Source: Helicobacter himalayensis (GTDB taxonomy: Bacteria; Campylobacterota; Campylobacteria; Campylobacterales; Helicobacteraceae). Taken from it: 64,000 nucleotides of DNA. The stretch is taken from the NCBI RefSeq assembly GCF_001602095.1, contig NZ_CP014991.1, positions 1 to 64,000 of the forward strand, in the 5' to 3' direction. Each line of letters opens with the position of its first letter. The first letter of the stretch is position 1. Below the pieces are notes generated by a model that did not search any database, was not told where the DNA came from, and saw only the letters and a program-made list of their open reading frames with translations. Position numbers and translations under genes: made by a program. This document shows positions 52,891 to 61,198 of this stretch, piece by piece.

Positions 52891-53912
52891 TCCTTTATAA
52901 TCAGTAGCTCGTGGCTTTGTTTGATATTATCCCTATCACCTAGCAGTCCATTATTGCGATTAAGGCGATTTTTACCCACTCTTGTTTCCCCTTGCCCCAT
53001 AGTGTATTGCCATTTAGGCTCTAAGATTTTAAAGTCCTTATATGCCTCTCTCACAAAAGCACAATCATTGTAACTTAAAATAAATTTGCCCTTGTGATTT
53101 TTAAGGCATTTACTCAAAAGTGCGTGATTAAAGCCATTATGATGGATAGGAAAATTCCGCATAGGATAGATTCCTTTAAACATTTGAGAATCTCCCTCTA
53201 AAAAATAAGGCGGGTCGCAGTAGAAAAAATCATTTGGGTATTTTTCAAACACTTTTTCAAAACTTACACACTCTACACTTAGATTTTGCAACTTAGAATC
53301 TTGCCCCAGATTTTTAAGCTTCTCTAAAGCGTTTAAATAGCGACTTTTATCCTCATAAATCTTACTCATCCAGCCCAAAAATCCGGGTCCATAAGAGAGA
53401 TTAAAATTAAAATAATAATCTCGTGCAAGGGTTAGAGAATCTAAATTCTTTTGCGGAATGTTTTTTGCATTTTTATGCCTTTCATTCCAAAAGGATTTCA
53501 ACTCTGCTTTTATATTAGCGTAAGTCTCTTTTGTGGGTTCAAGCCTCAATAATGCTTCATAAAGTCCCTTAGAATCCGCAATCAAAACTTGCCAAAAATT
53601 CACCAAAATATCAAAAATATCAAAGGCTTTCACTTCTAAGTTAAGCTCCAAAGCACTCGCAATTTCTACGCTACCCCCGCCCATAAATGGCGAAACAAGC
53701 CTTGTTATATCATTAGGAAAATGTTCTAGGATTAACCCAACCGCTAAGGATTTACCGCCCCCATAACGCAAGGGGCTTTTGGTGTAACGTTTGTAATGTA
53801 AATTTTTAGCTTTAAGATTCTGTAAAAAATGCTCTTTAGAAGTGAAATTTGGTTTTGTAGATTTTTCTTGTTGTAATTCTCTTAAATCAAATAAAGAATG
53901 CTGCTGTGTCAA
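52887..53912 (-). CDS. Dam-like (D12 class) DNA adenine methyltransferase
   Basis: An alpha-class N6-adenine methylase of 341 aa. Motif X/I: SPLRYGGGKS and LVSPFMGGGSVEIASAL; motif IV: YCDPPYFLEGD. The order matches D12-class enzymes. The C-terminal WQYTMGQGETRVGKNRLNRN segment is distinctive. Its partner is the GIY-YIG-like gene downstream, with a 4-bp overlap. The pair lies between two copies of the ilvD 3' end, which points to acquisition as a module. The target sequence cannot be read from the protein. Confidence 0.88.
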   Translation of the reverse strand: MTQQHSLFDLRELQQEKSTKPNFTSKEHFLQNLKAKNLHYKRYTKSPLRYGGGKSLAVGLILEHFPNDITRLVSPFMGGGSVEIASALELNLEVKAFDIFDILVNFWQVLIADSKGLYEALLRLEPTKETYANIKAELKSFWNERHKNAKNIPQKNLDSLTLARDYYFNFNLSYGPGFLGWMSKIYEDKSRYLNALEKLKNLGQDSKLQNLSVECVSFEKVFEKYPNDFFYCDPPYFLEGDSQMFKGIYPMRNFPIHHNGFNHALLSKCLKNHKGKFILSYNDCAFVREAYKDFKILEPKWQYTMGQGETRVGKNRLNRNNGLLGDRDNIKQSHELLIIKE

Positions 53913-54006
53913 TGGATTACCTTAAAATTGTTTTAAAAAATTATAACACATTGAGCATAAATCAACTCTTTTAGCGCACCTTTTTAAAAGTTTTATAAAT
54001 TCACTC

Positions 54007-54023
54007 AAGGCTAAAAAAGCCTT
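54007..54023. other. Small hairpin between ilvD and the methylase gene
   Basis: AAGGCT and AGCCTT pair around an A5 loop and are followed on the plus strand by TATTT. Both flanking genes are on the minus strand, so a terminator role is doubtful. The 238-bp gap holds nothing else clear. Confidence 0.3.
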
Positions 54024-54150
54024 TATTTCTATCAAGTTGTTTTACTTGCTTTAGAATCTAGCACAAAATCAAAAATTCTAAATTTTCTTTTAAATGCTCT
54101 AGAGGTTTTAGGAATCACGCTCACACCAAGCTGTGTTAAAAATCTCAAAA

Positions 54151-55953
54151 TCACAGCTCTGTTTTAAGAACCGCGCCATTTGCGGCATTACTTACAAGTA
54201 AAGAGTAACGTTTAAGCCATTTGCTTTGTATCTCTTTTTTGATTGGCTTGTATTGCGCCTTGCGTGATTCTAGAGTTTTAGAATCTACAAGCAATTCTAA
54301 GCTCCCTTTTGAGACTGAAATGGCGATTTTATCGCCATCTTCAACAAGCGCGATTAGCCCACCTTCAGCAGCCTCCGGGCTTACATGCCCAATGCATGCC
54401 CCACGCGTCGCCCCGCTAAATCTGCCATCTGTGATAAGTGCTACACTCTCCCCTAAGCCCATACCCATAATAAGGCTTGTAGGACTTAGCATTTCTTGCA
54501 TTCCCGGTCCCCCCTTTGGTCCTTCATAGCGGATAACTACGACATTTCCGGGCTTGACCTTGCCCCCTGCGATACCTTTAATCGCTTCATCTTGAGAGTT
54601 AAAGCATACTGCTACACCTTCAAATTCTTTCATAGATTCTGCCACAGCGGCGACTTTTAGCACCGAGCCTTGCTCACAGAGATTTCCAAAGAGGATTTTA
54701 AGCCCACCTACTTGTGAATAGGCGTTTTCGTTAGTGTGGATAATCTCAGTATCCGTGATTTTCGCGTTTTTAATCCGCTCACCGAGTGTCTCGCCGGTGA
54801 TAGTGAGGGCGTCTAGGTGCAGAATAGATTCTGTATTTGTTTCATCATTCCCACAAATATTTTCTAATTGCTTAGAATCTTGTGTTTTTGTTGCAAGGGG
54901 GGACAAGGGGGCTTGAATTGCGAAGTCGCTCCCCTTATCCCCCCGCTTAGCCACTTCATGCATTACCGCTGAGACTCCACCCGCTCTATTAATATCCTCC
55001 ATATGCACACTACTTAAAGCAGGGGCGATTTTAGCTATGTGTGCGACATTTGCAGCGATTTTGTTGATAGATTCTAGATTAAATTCCACTTCCGCTTCCT
55101 TAGCAATAGCAAGCATGTGTAAAATCGTATTTGTGCTTCCACCCATTGCCATATCTACGACAAAAGCATTATGCACAGCTTTTGCGTTTAAAATATTGCG
55201 GAATCTAAATTTCTCACTTTGCTTCTCATCGCATGTTATTTCAACAATTCTTCGCGCAGCTTTGCGTAATAGTTCTTCGCGCTCAGGAGTTAGGGCTAAA
55301 ATCGTCCCATTCCCCTCTAATGCCACGCCCATAGCTTCACAAAGCGTATTCATAGAGTTTGCAGTAAACATACCGCTACAACTTCCACCTCCCGGACAAG
55401 CTTGGCATTCTATCGCGTGCAATTGCTTTTCATCTATCTTGCCACTCTCAAATGCTCCCACCGCTTCAAATGCGGAATTTAAATCCAAAATCGTGCCATC
55501 TTCTAGCCTGCCTGCTTTCATAGGACCGCCACTTACAAAGATTGTTGGCACATTCACGCGCAATGCTCCCATAAGCATACCCGGCACGATTTTATCGCAG
55601 TTTGGGATACAAATCATCGCATCAAGGGCGTGGGCGTTCATCACAGATTCTATTGCATCAGCGATTAGCTCACGACTTGGCAAGGAGTAAAGCATACCAC
55701 TATGCCCCATAGCAATGCCATCATCTACGCCAATTGTGTTAAACTCAAAAGGCACGCCTCCAGCTTTTCTAATTTCTTCTTTGACAATTTGAGCATATTT
55801 ATTTAAGAAAAAATGCCCCGGAATAATATCTATGTAACTATTTGCCACGCCAATAAAGGGCTTATTAAAATCCTCATCTTTAAGCCCTGTGGCACGCAAT
55901 AAACTCCTATGAGGAGCCCTTTGGTAACCTTTCTTAATAATATCACTTCGCAT
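54151..55953 (-). CDS. ilvD: Dihydroxy-acid dehydratase, with a repeat-derived insertion
   Basis: IlvD makes the 2-keto acid precursors of valine and isoleucine and uses an iron-sulfur cluster. Cluster cysteines stand in CIPNCDK and [19 protein letters not shown]-like ([12 protein letters not shown]) and [11 protein letters not shown] motifs and the C-terminal [12 protein letters not shown] are typical. 600 aa, about 40 longer than usual. The excess lies between KRG and LHLDALT and is encoded partly by a GC-rich palindrome (see repeat entry), then by linker-like NDETNTES. The frame is intact, and enzyme activity is probably kept because the insertion is in a surface-type junction (inference). 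Confidence 0.95.
   Translation of the reverse strand: MRSDIIKKGYQRAPHRSLLRATGLKDEDFNKPFIGVANSYIDIIPGHFFLNKYAQIVKEEIRKAGGVPFEFNTIGVDDGIAMGHSGMLYSLPSRELIADAIESVMNAHALDAMICIPNCDKIVPGMLMGALRVNVPTIFVSGGPMKAGRLEDGTILDLNSAFEAVGAFESGKIDEKQLHAIECQACPGGGSCSGMFTANSMNTLCEAMGVALEGNGTILALTPEREELLRKAARRIVEITCDEKQSEKFRFRNILNAKAVHNAFVVDMAMGGSTNTILHMLAIAKEAEVEFNLESINKIAANVAHIAKIAPALSSVHMEDINRAGGVSAVMHEVAKRGDKGSDFAIQAPLSPLATKTQDSKQLENICGNDETNTESILHLDALTITGETLGERIKNAKITDTEIIHTNENAYSQVGGLKILFGNLCEQGSVLKVAAVAESMKEFEGVAVCFNSQDEAIKGIAGGKVKPGNVVVIRYEGPKGGPGMQEMLSPTSLIMGMGLGESVALITDGRFSGATRGACIGHVSPEAAEGGLIALVEDGDKIAISVSKGSLELLVDSKTLESRKAQYKPIKKEIQSKWLKRYSLLVSNAANGAVLKTEL
54895..54946. repeat. GC-rich palindromic insertion in ilvD
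   Basis: GGGGGGACAAGGGGGC (54897-54912) is nearly the inverse of GCTCCCCTTATCCCCCC (54928-54944), with a 15-nt loop. It is translated in-frame as [18 protein letters not shown]. Its base composition is far richer in GC than the surroundings. It is unrelated in sequence to the TGTCAT...ATGACA family. Confidence 0.75.
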
Positions 55954-56072
55954 AAAAGTCCTTATTGTGGTGTTGTTTAGAATCCGGCATTATAACCCAA
56001 AAACAAGCACGATACTCTCCTTTTAAAGATTATGCAAGATTCTATAAAGTAAAATAACTTTTTTTTACAATA

Positions 56073-56094
56073 CTATTTTTATACTATAAAATAG
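56073..56094. promoter_or_regulatory. Inverted repeat, candidate MarR operator
   Basis: CTATTTT and AAAATAG are exact inverse copies separated by 8 nt, 26 bp before the marR ATG. The TATACTATAAAATAG part also resembles a -10 element, so a bound regulator would block its own promoter. Confidence 0.5.
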
Positions 56095-56119
56095 CAGAAA
56101 TGGCTTACAGGGGGGAAAT

Positions 56120-56554
56120 ATGTTTGAAGAATCCATACTTTTTACCTGTGCTAAACTCGCGCATTATATGAAATATAAATCAAAAGAAGTCGTGCAGATG
56201 ACGGGCTTTAGCGATGGGCGTGAGATAGGGTTGCTTATGATTGTGGCAGAAAAGCAGGTTTCACAAATTAAAATTGCAGAAATGGTTGATACGGATAAAA
56301 ACACCGTGCGCTTTTTTGTTGATAGGCTAGAATCTCTAGGGCTTGTTAAGCGACAAAAAAACCCAAACAATCGCAAGGAAAATCTTATCATTCTTACAGA
56401 ACAGGGCAAGCAAAAGGTTGATGAGATTCTTCTGATGATGTTGGAGAATGAGCGCAAATTGCTCTATATGTATAGTGATGAGGAGATTAAGGAACTTTCA
56501 AAACTGCTAGCGAAGTTTTATAAAAGTATGGAAGAAAGTTGCGGGTGTAAATAA
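56120..56554 (+). CDS. MarR-family transcriptional regulator
   Basis: A 144-aa winged-helix protein. The DNA-binding part reads QIKIAEMVDTDKNTVRFFVDRLESLGLVKRQKNPNNRKENLIILTEQGKQ, with the helix-turn-helix and the wing D/N-RK typical of MarR. The C-terminus ends MEESCGCK with a CxC that could sense redox or metals (inference). GGGGGGAAAT lies before the ATG. It is divergent from ilvD and 180 bp upstream of the cytochrome c peroxidase gene on the same strand, so it may control that gene. Confidence 0.88.
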   Translation: MFEESILFTCAKLAHYMKYKSKEVVQMTGFSDGREIGLLMIVAEKQVSQIKIAEMVDTDKNTVRFFVDRLESLGLVKRQKNPNNRKENLIILTEQGKQKVDEILLMMLENERKLLYMYSDEEIKELSKLLAKFYKSMEESCGCK

Positions 56555-56734
56555 AACACAGGGCTTCTTAAGCGCGCGAATAGATTCTTAAAATTTGGCA
56601 TTTTGAAAGTTTGCAATGAGATTCTTAAGATTTATACGAAGAATAATAAAAATAAAATATTTATTAATAAAAAAAGCTATATAATAATTTTTCTCTTTTA
56701 TAAAATTTACAACTTCACGACTTAAGGAGCAACA

Positions 56735-57802
56735 ATGAAAAAGAAATACTTACTAGCAGGCGCATTGGCGTTTTCTCTTGCCCCATTTTCTATCGTTCTA
56801 GGAGAGAATCTACCAGATGACGTAGCACTTAGGAAAATGGTATTAGATAATGGTATCAAGCCTTTTCCAAAAACAGCTCAAGAATTAAGCGCATTGGCTG
56901 AAAAAAGCGCGCCAGAATCTAAGACAAACAAAAGCACACCAGCAAAAGTCGAACTTGGCAAAAAGCTTTATTTCGACCCGCGCCTTTCTCGCAGTAACCT
57001 AATCTCTTGTAATACCTGCCATAATTTGGGGCTAGGTGGCGTGGATTTGGTCCCAGCGGCTATCGGGCATAAATGGCAGCCAAACCCAGAACATCTCAAT
57101 TCTCCAAGCGTCTATAACAGCGTGTTTAATGAAGTGCAGTTTTGGAATGGTAGAGCCACGCATCTTTCTGAGCAAGCACAAGGACCTATGGAAAATCCGG
57201 TCGAAATGGCGTACGCAAAAAAAGAGATTGAAAAGCGTATAAACTCAATTCCAGCGTATGTTGATGAATTTAAAAAAGCATATGGAGCTAATACGAAAAT
57301 AAGTTTTGAGCTTATCGCGGAGACTATCGGCGTATTTGAGCGCACACTTGTTACACCTTCACCTTTTGATGATTATATGAATGGCAACAACAACGCACTT
57401 AACAAACAGCAAAAAGAGGGCTTGGTGCTTTTCATCGATAAAGGTTGCGCGACTTGCCATAGCGGGATAAATCTTGGCGGAAGTATGCAACCATTTAATG
57501 TGGTGAAGGAATACAAATTTACTTCGCTTGGAGGCTTTAAAGGTAACGAAGATGGTATGGTAAAAACGCCTACATTGCGTAACATTGCGCAGACTGCACC
57601 ATATTTCCATAATGGTGCGATTTGGAAGCTTACCGATGCGATTAAGGAAATGGGAAGCGTGCAGCTTGGCACTGATATAGATGATACTCAAGCGCAGAGT
57701 ATTGCGGCTTTCTTGCGCTCACTCACAGGACGCAAGCCAACAATTGAGTATCCACAGCTTCCGGATTCTACGGATAACACCTCTATACCGACTTTTGATT
57801 GA
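56735..57802 (+). CDS. ccp: Di-haem cytochrome c peroxidase
   Basis: A periplasmic enzyme that reduces hydrogen peroxide with electrons from cytochrome c. 355 aa, with a signal peptide (YLLAGALAFSLAPFSIVLGE) and two haem-binding sites C92-NT-CH96 and C238-AT-CH242. The KLYFDPRLSRSNLISCNTCH and QFWNGRATHLSEQAQGP stretches are family hallmarks, and TPTLRNIAQTAPYFHNGA is the usual C-terminal motif. AAGGAG precedes the ATG. No clear terminator separates it from marR. Confidence 0.96.
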   Translation: MKKKYLLAGALAFSLAPFSIVLGENLPDDVALRKMVLDNGIKPFPKTAQELSALAEKSAPESKTNKSTPAKVELGKKLYFDPRLSRSNLISCNTCHNLGLGGVDLVPAAIGHKWQPNPEHLNSPSVYNSVFNEVQFWNGRATHLSEQAQGPMENPVEMAYAKKEIEKRINSIPAYVDEFKKAYGANTKISFELIAETIGVFERTLVTPSPFDDYMNGNNNALNKQQKEGLVLFIDKGCATCHSGINLGGSMQPFNVVKEYKFTSLGGFKGNEDGMVKTPTLRNIAQTAPYFHNGAIWKLTDAIKEMGSVQLGTDIDDTQAQSIAAFLRSLTGRKPTIEYPQLPDSTDNTSIPTFD

Positions 57803-57847
57803 TTTTTGCAAAGCCCCTTTTGCTTGGGGCAAAGCCTACAAAATCCT

Positions 57848-58333
57848 ATGCATAAAAAAATACAAGATTTTCTCTCCAAGCAATACACCTTGCATTTAAG
57901 CGTATGCGCTTCTTTCCAAGATTCTAAACTTAACAAAGATTGTAAATCTAAAAAAAAATGTGAATCTAGCGGAGATTCTAGTGTGCAAATCCCCTACACT
58001 GCGTGCTGTTTTTATGCTTTTGATGCAAGTGAATATGCACTTATTTTTAAAAGCGATTCTGAGACAAAGCATATCATTTATGCTAAAAATGCTCCAATAG
58101 TGGGCGTGAGTATCGCATATAGCAGTTTAAAGATCACGCATATCAAAGGCGCGCAAATCCGCGCGGAATTTTTGAGTGCCACGCAATCTCAAGAAGAGTT
58201 GTATTACAAAAAATTCCCTTTTGCTAAGGCACATCAAGGCTCACTTTGGCAACTTAGAATCGTATGGCTCAAATACACGGACAATACCCTTTTTGGTGCA
58301 AAGAAAATGGAATTCGTGAGAGAGAAAAATTAA
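57848..58333 (+). CDS. YhbP/UPF0306-like flavin-binding fold protein
   Basis: About 161 aa from MHKKIQDFLSKQYTLHLSVC. The tail LKYTDNTLFGAKKMEFVRE closely follows E. coli YhbP (KFTDNTLGFGKKM), a protein of the pyridoxamine-phosphate-oxidase-like split-barrel fold. The biochemical role is unknown. Between SVCAS and CCFYAFDASEY there is a lysine/serine-rich segment of about 25 residues absent from YhbP as I recall it; its DNA has a GAATCT/AGATTC inverted pair. An ATG 42 nt earlier has no better ribosome site. It follows ccp by 45 bp. Confidence 0.7.
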   Translation: MHKKIQDFLSKQYTLHLSVCASFQDSKLNKDCKSKKKCESSGDSSVQIPYTACCFYAFDASEYALIFKSDSETKHIIYAKNAPIVGVSIAYSSLKITHIKGAQIRAEFLSATQSQEELYYKKFPFAKAHQGSLWQLRIVWLKYTDNTLFGAKKMEFVREKN

Positions 58334-58345
58334 AGTAAATCTTGG

Positions 58346-59161
58346 CTAGCGCACTCGCGGTTTTAGTTTGTTTGCCTTACTAAATTCTACGATTTTGCCG
58401 TGAAATCGCGCGAAAACTTGTGCTAAAGAAATATCAAAATCATAAGATTCTTTTCCTCGCTCCATTCCGCTTGTTACAAAGCTTTGCAGTCCTTCATAAT
58501 CGTAAAATTCAAAGCCAAGCAATCCCAAAAGCCTTTGCGTGTAGGAATCCACAACCATTTCCTCGCGTTTAAGCGCGTAGTTTAGGATACTAGAGGCACT
58601 TTCCTGCCCTATGCCTTTTTGGGCGAGCAGCCACTCTTTTTCTACCTGCGCGCTAAAGGTTGCAAAATCCCCAAAATCCGCGATGAGGTTACGTGCAAAG
58701 AGTGTGATTCTCTGTGCTTTTTGATTGTGAAAGCCTGCCTTGTGGGTGTATTGCGCGAGCACATCAAGGGGCGTGTGAGTAAGAATTTCTAAAATCTTAT
58801 CAGCAAAAATTTCTTGTGAAGTGTAGGCTAAATGTGGATATTGACACTGCGAAAATTGCGCCATATCAGGCGTAGAAATATCGTGCGCAATAATTTTGTA
58901 AAAATACTCATAAAGTGCAAGTTGTGCGCTGTGTGCGTTTTCATATTTTGTATTTTGTCCTAAAAAGCTTGCAATGCAATGCTCAAGGCTTGGAGCTTGA
59001 GAATCTTGTGCGCCTTTTAGCTCTATGCCGTTTTTTACCTCAAGCGAGCGCAAACTCGGCCACCACCAGCTATTTTCATCACCAACATAAAAATGTGCTT
59101 TGAGAATCTCAAACAAATCAAAGCCATTTGTAAGCGTTAGATTTTTTAAAATATCTTGCAA
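58346..59161 (-). CDS. magIII: 3-methyladenine DNA glycosylase MagIII
   Basis: A base-excision glycosylase of the helix-hairpin-helix superfamily. The SWWWPS near the N-terminus, CIASFLGQNTKYENA, the hairpin QKGIGQESASSILNYAL and the catalytic aspartate in MVVDSYTQRLL fit MagIII of H. pylori (HP0602); there is no C-terminal iron-sulfur cysteine cluster, as in MagIII. 271 aa, longer than the 218 aa of H. pylori, with extra residues near KNGIELKGAQDSQAPSLE. The start is a TTG with GGAG 9 nt upstream. Confidence 0.88.
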   Translation of the reverse strand: MQDILKNLTLTNGFDLFEILKAHFYVGDENSWWWPSLRSLEVKNGIELKGAQDSQAPSLEHCIASFLGQNTKYENAHSAQLALYEYFYKIIAHDISTPDMAQFSQCQYPHLAYTSQEIFADKILEILTHTPLDVLAQYTHKAGFHNQKAQRITLFARNLIADFGDFATFSAQVEKEWLLAQKGIGQESASSILNYALKREEMVVDSYTQRLLGLLGFEFYDYEGLQSFVTSGMERGKESYDFDISLAQVFARFHGKIVEFSKANKLKPRVR

Positions 59162-59173
59162 ATTGAAAAACTC

Positions 59174-60054
59174 CTAAATTTTCACAAATTCAAAAAGTCC
59201 AGTGGTGCCGTTATTGTCGTATTCTGGTATAGAATCGAGTGCGTTTTGATTGATTTTAAGCTCATTAGATTCATAGCGCATAACATTTTTTACATCAAAT
59301 CCATCAATGTAGCCAAACTCCAAAAGCTGCATAGAATCTAGTGTTTGGATAATGATTTCAGGGTGAAACACACGATGAGCATTAAAACACACCTTGCTTG
59401 TTTGTCCCACAGGCACGCTAAAATACAGCTTCCCGCCTTTTTTCAACACGCGTTGAAAGCTTTTGAGTGCTTGCTCCCACGCATTTGGATTGATAGGATC
59501 GCCATAACGTCCTAAACCAAAATGCTCTACGCTGCAAAGGGCTGAAAGGGATTCTATGCTTTCATCTGCGATGTTTTCGAGATTTGTCGCATCAGCGCAA
59601 ATATATTCGATTCCGCCTTGGAATCTCTGTTTTGCCCCCCCCCCCCATTTACGCTTCTAGGCTCTTTGAGGAAGTTTGTATCAAAGTTATTATTCATCTT
59701 GCGAATATCAATAAGCACGATTTTTTGCTTCATTCCTAGTAAATGCGCGATAAATCCCGCCACATACGAACCTACATCATAATGCACGCTTGGCATATTT
59801 TCATACACCTTGCGCGCACCCCAAATATCTTGGATAAAGTATTGATTGTCTAGGCTTCCATTTGGCGCATATTTATCAAAGCGACAAATAAAATCATATT
59901 TTTTGCCAAGCTTAAAGCGTGTGTCAGTGTTGAGACACTCATACATTGCACGATCAGATTCTAGCTCGGCATCACTCATACCCTTATGCTCCTTGATAAA
60001 TACTCGTTTGATTTGTCTGCCTATCCGACGCAACTCTCTTGGTATTTTATTCAT
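59174..60054 (-). pseudogene. DUF268-type protein gene, phase-variable, OFF as sequenced
   Basis: The coding sequence begins MNKIPRELRRIGRQIKR (AAGGAG 9 nt upstream), runs to a G12 tract and then leaves frame, ending in a stop at 59554. In the alternative frame the protein continues as RFQGGIEYICADATNLENIA through SALCSVEHFGLGRYGDPINP to TGLFEFVKI at 59174. With 10 or 13 G the product would be about 293 aa. The features (VGSYVAGFIAHLLG, IVLIDIR, VEHFGLGRYGDP) fit DUF268, a methyltransferase-like family near surface-glycan genes in many bacteria. Substrate unknown. Confidence 0.82.
59635..59646 (-). repeat. G12 homopolymer, phase-variation tract
   Basis: Twelve C on the plus strand inside the DUF268 gene. 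The frame downstream requires a tract length of 10 or 13, so the gene is OFF at 12. Confidence 0.93.
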
Positions 60055-60112
60055 TTTTGCATACTCCTTATTTTTGCGAAAGTTGGTCTGCCATTCTAGC
60101 AGATTTTGCCTC

Positions 60113-61195
60113 TTATGCAAGCGCGCTCGCACTCATATCCCACATAGGCACAAAAATCCCCAAAGCCAAAAGCAAAATCATTCCGCCCATAAGCAAGCTC
60201 AAAAGTGGCTCAAGCAGGTGTAAGAGGAGATCGACTTTTTCCTCATATTCATGTTTTTTGTTTTGCGCAATTTTTGAGAGAATCTCACCCAAACGCCCGC
60301 TTTTCTCGCCAACATTAAGAAGTGCGAGCGAGAGAGAATCTAAAAGTCCTAGATTTGCAAGCGCGCTATTTAGAGGTTGGGAAAGCTCGAGCAGGGGAAG
60401 CAGTTTTTCATAATGTTTTTTAAGCGCGCTATTTTGCACACATTCAATGCTTGGGCGCAGAGACTGCCCCAGACTTAGCGCGCCTTGCAACATACAAGAA
60501 AGCCCAAAGCAAAAATTATAAGATTCTTTTAATGTGATGAGTTCCCCAAAAAGTGGCAAGCGCAAAAGAAATGTATCGATATGATTTTTTACGTGGGTGT
60601 TTTTTTCATACGCTATACGCACACCAAGAATCCCACCTAGCGCAAAAATCGCGCTTAAAAGCCCAAAAGATTCAATAAAATTTGCCACCCAAATAAGAAT
60701 TCTTGTGTAAATTGGCAATTCCACGCGTAGCTCATTAAAAAGCTCCAAAAATGGTGGCATCACAAAATAAATAATCGCTACAAACGCCCCAATGAGCGAG
60801 AAAAGAAGCATTGCAGGATATAAAAGCGCTTTTTTGGTTTTGGTGTTAAGCTCGGCTTTTGCACTAAATTCAAGCGCAAGCATTGAAGCGATAGCTTGCA
60901 AATCGCCACTTTTTTCACCAAGTCCTAGACTCACGCAGGCAAGATTCCCAAATATTTCCATATGGCGCGCAAATGCCATTTCAAGGCTTAGTCCATCTTG
61001 TAGCCTTTGGCAAATATCTTTCATAGTCGCCTGCAAGCGCGCACTTTGCACTTGTAACGCCTTCATACACTCCATCAAATCCACGCCAGAATCTAGCATC
61101 AAAGCCATTTGGTAAAACAGCGCACTAAGCTCCTTGTTTGAGACTTTTTGCAAGGAATAAGTGCGTTTCTTTAGAAATGAAAAAAAATCCTGCAT
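60113..61195 (-). CDS. Type II secretion/type IV pilus-like inner-membrane protein (GspF/CtsF)
   Basis: A 360-aa polytopic platform protein with two copies of the T2SS-F domain: the first contains LSALFYQMALMLDSGVDLMECMKAL and the second FCFGLSCMLQGALSLGQSL, each with following hydrophobic helices (LFSLIGAFVAIIYFVMPPFL; LLSLLMGGMILLLALGIFV). It works with the ATPase gene directly upstream (3-bp gap) and the secretin. In C. jejuni the homologous CtsF is needed for DNA transformation. H. pylori lacks this set and uses ComB instead. Confidence 0.87.
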   Translation of the reverse strand: MQDFFSFLKKRTYSLQKVSNKELSALFYQMALMLDSGVDLMECMKALQVQSARLQATMKDICQRLQDGLSLEMAFARHMEIFGNLACVSLGLGEKSGDLQAIASMLALEFSAKAELNTKTKKALLYPAMLLFSLIGAFVAIIYFVMPPFLELFNELRVELPIYTRILIWVANFIESFGLLSAIFALGGILGVRIAYEKNTHVKNHIDTFLLRLPLFGELITLKESYNFCFGLSCMLQGALSLGQSLRPSIECVQNSALKKHYEKLLPLLELSQPLNSALANLGLLDSLSLALLNVGEKSGRLGEILSKIAQNKKHEYEEKVDLLLHLLEPLLSLLMGGMILLLALGIFVPMWDMSASALA

Positions 61196-61198
61196 ATC

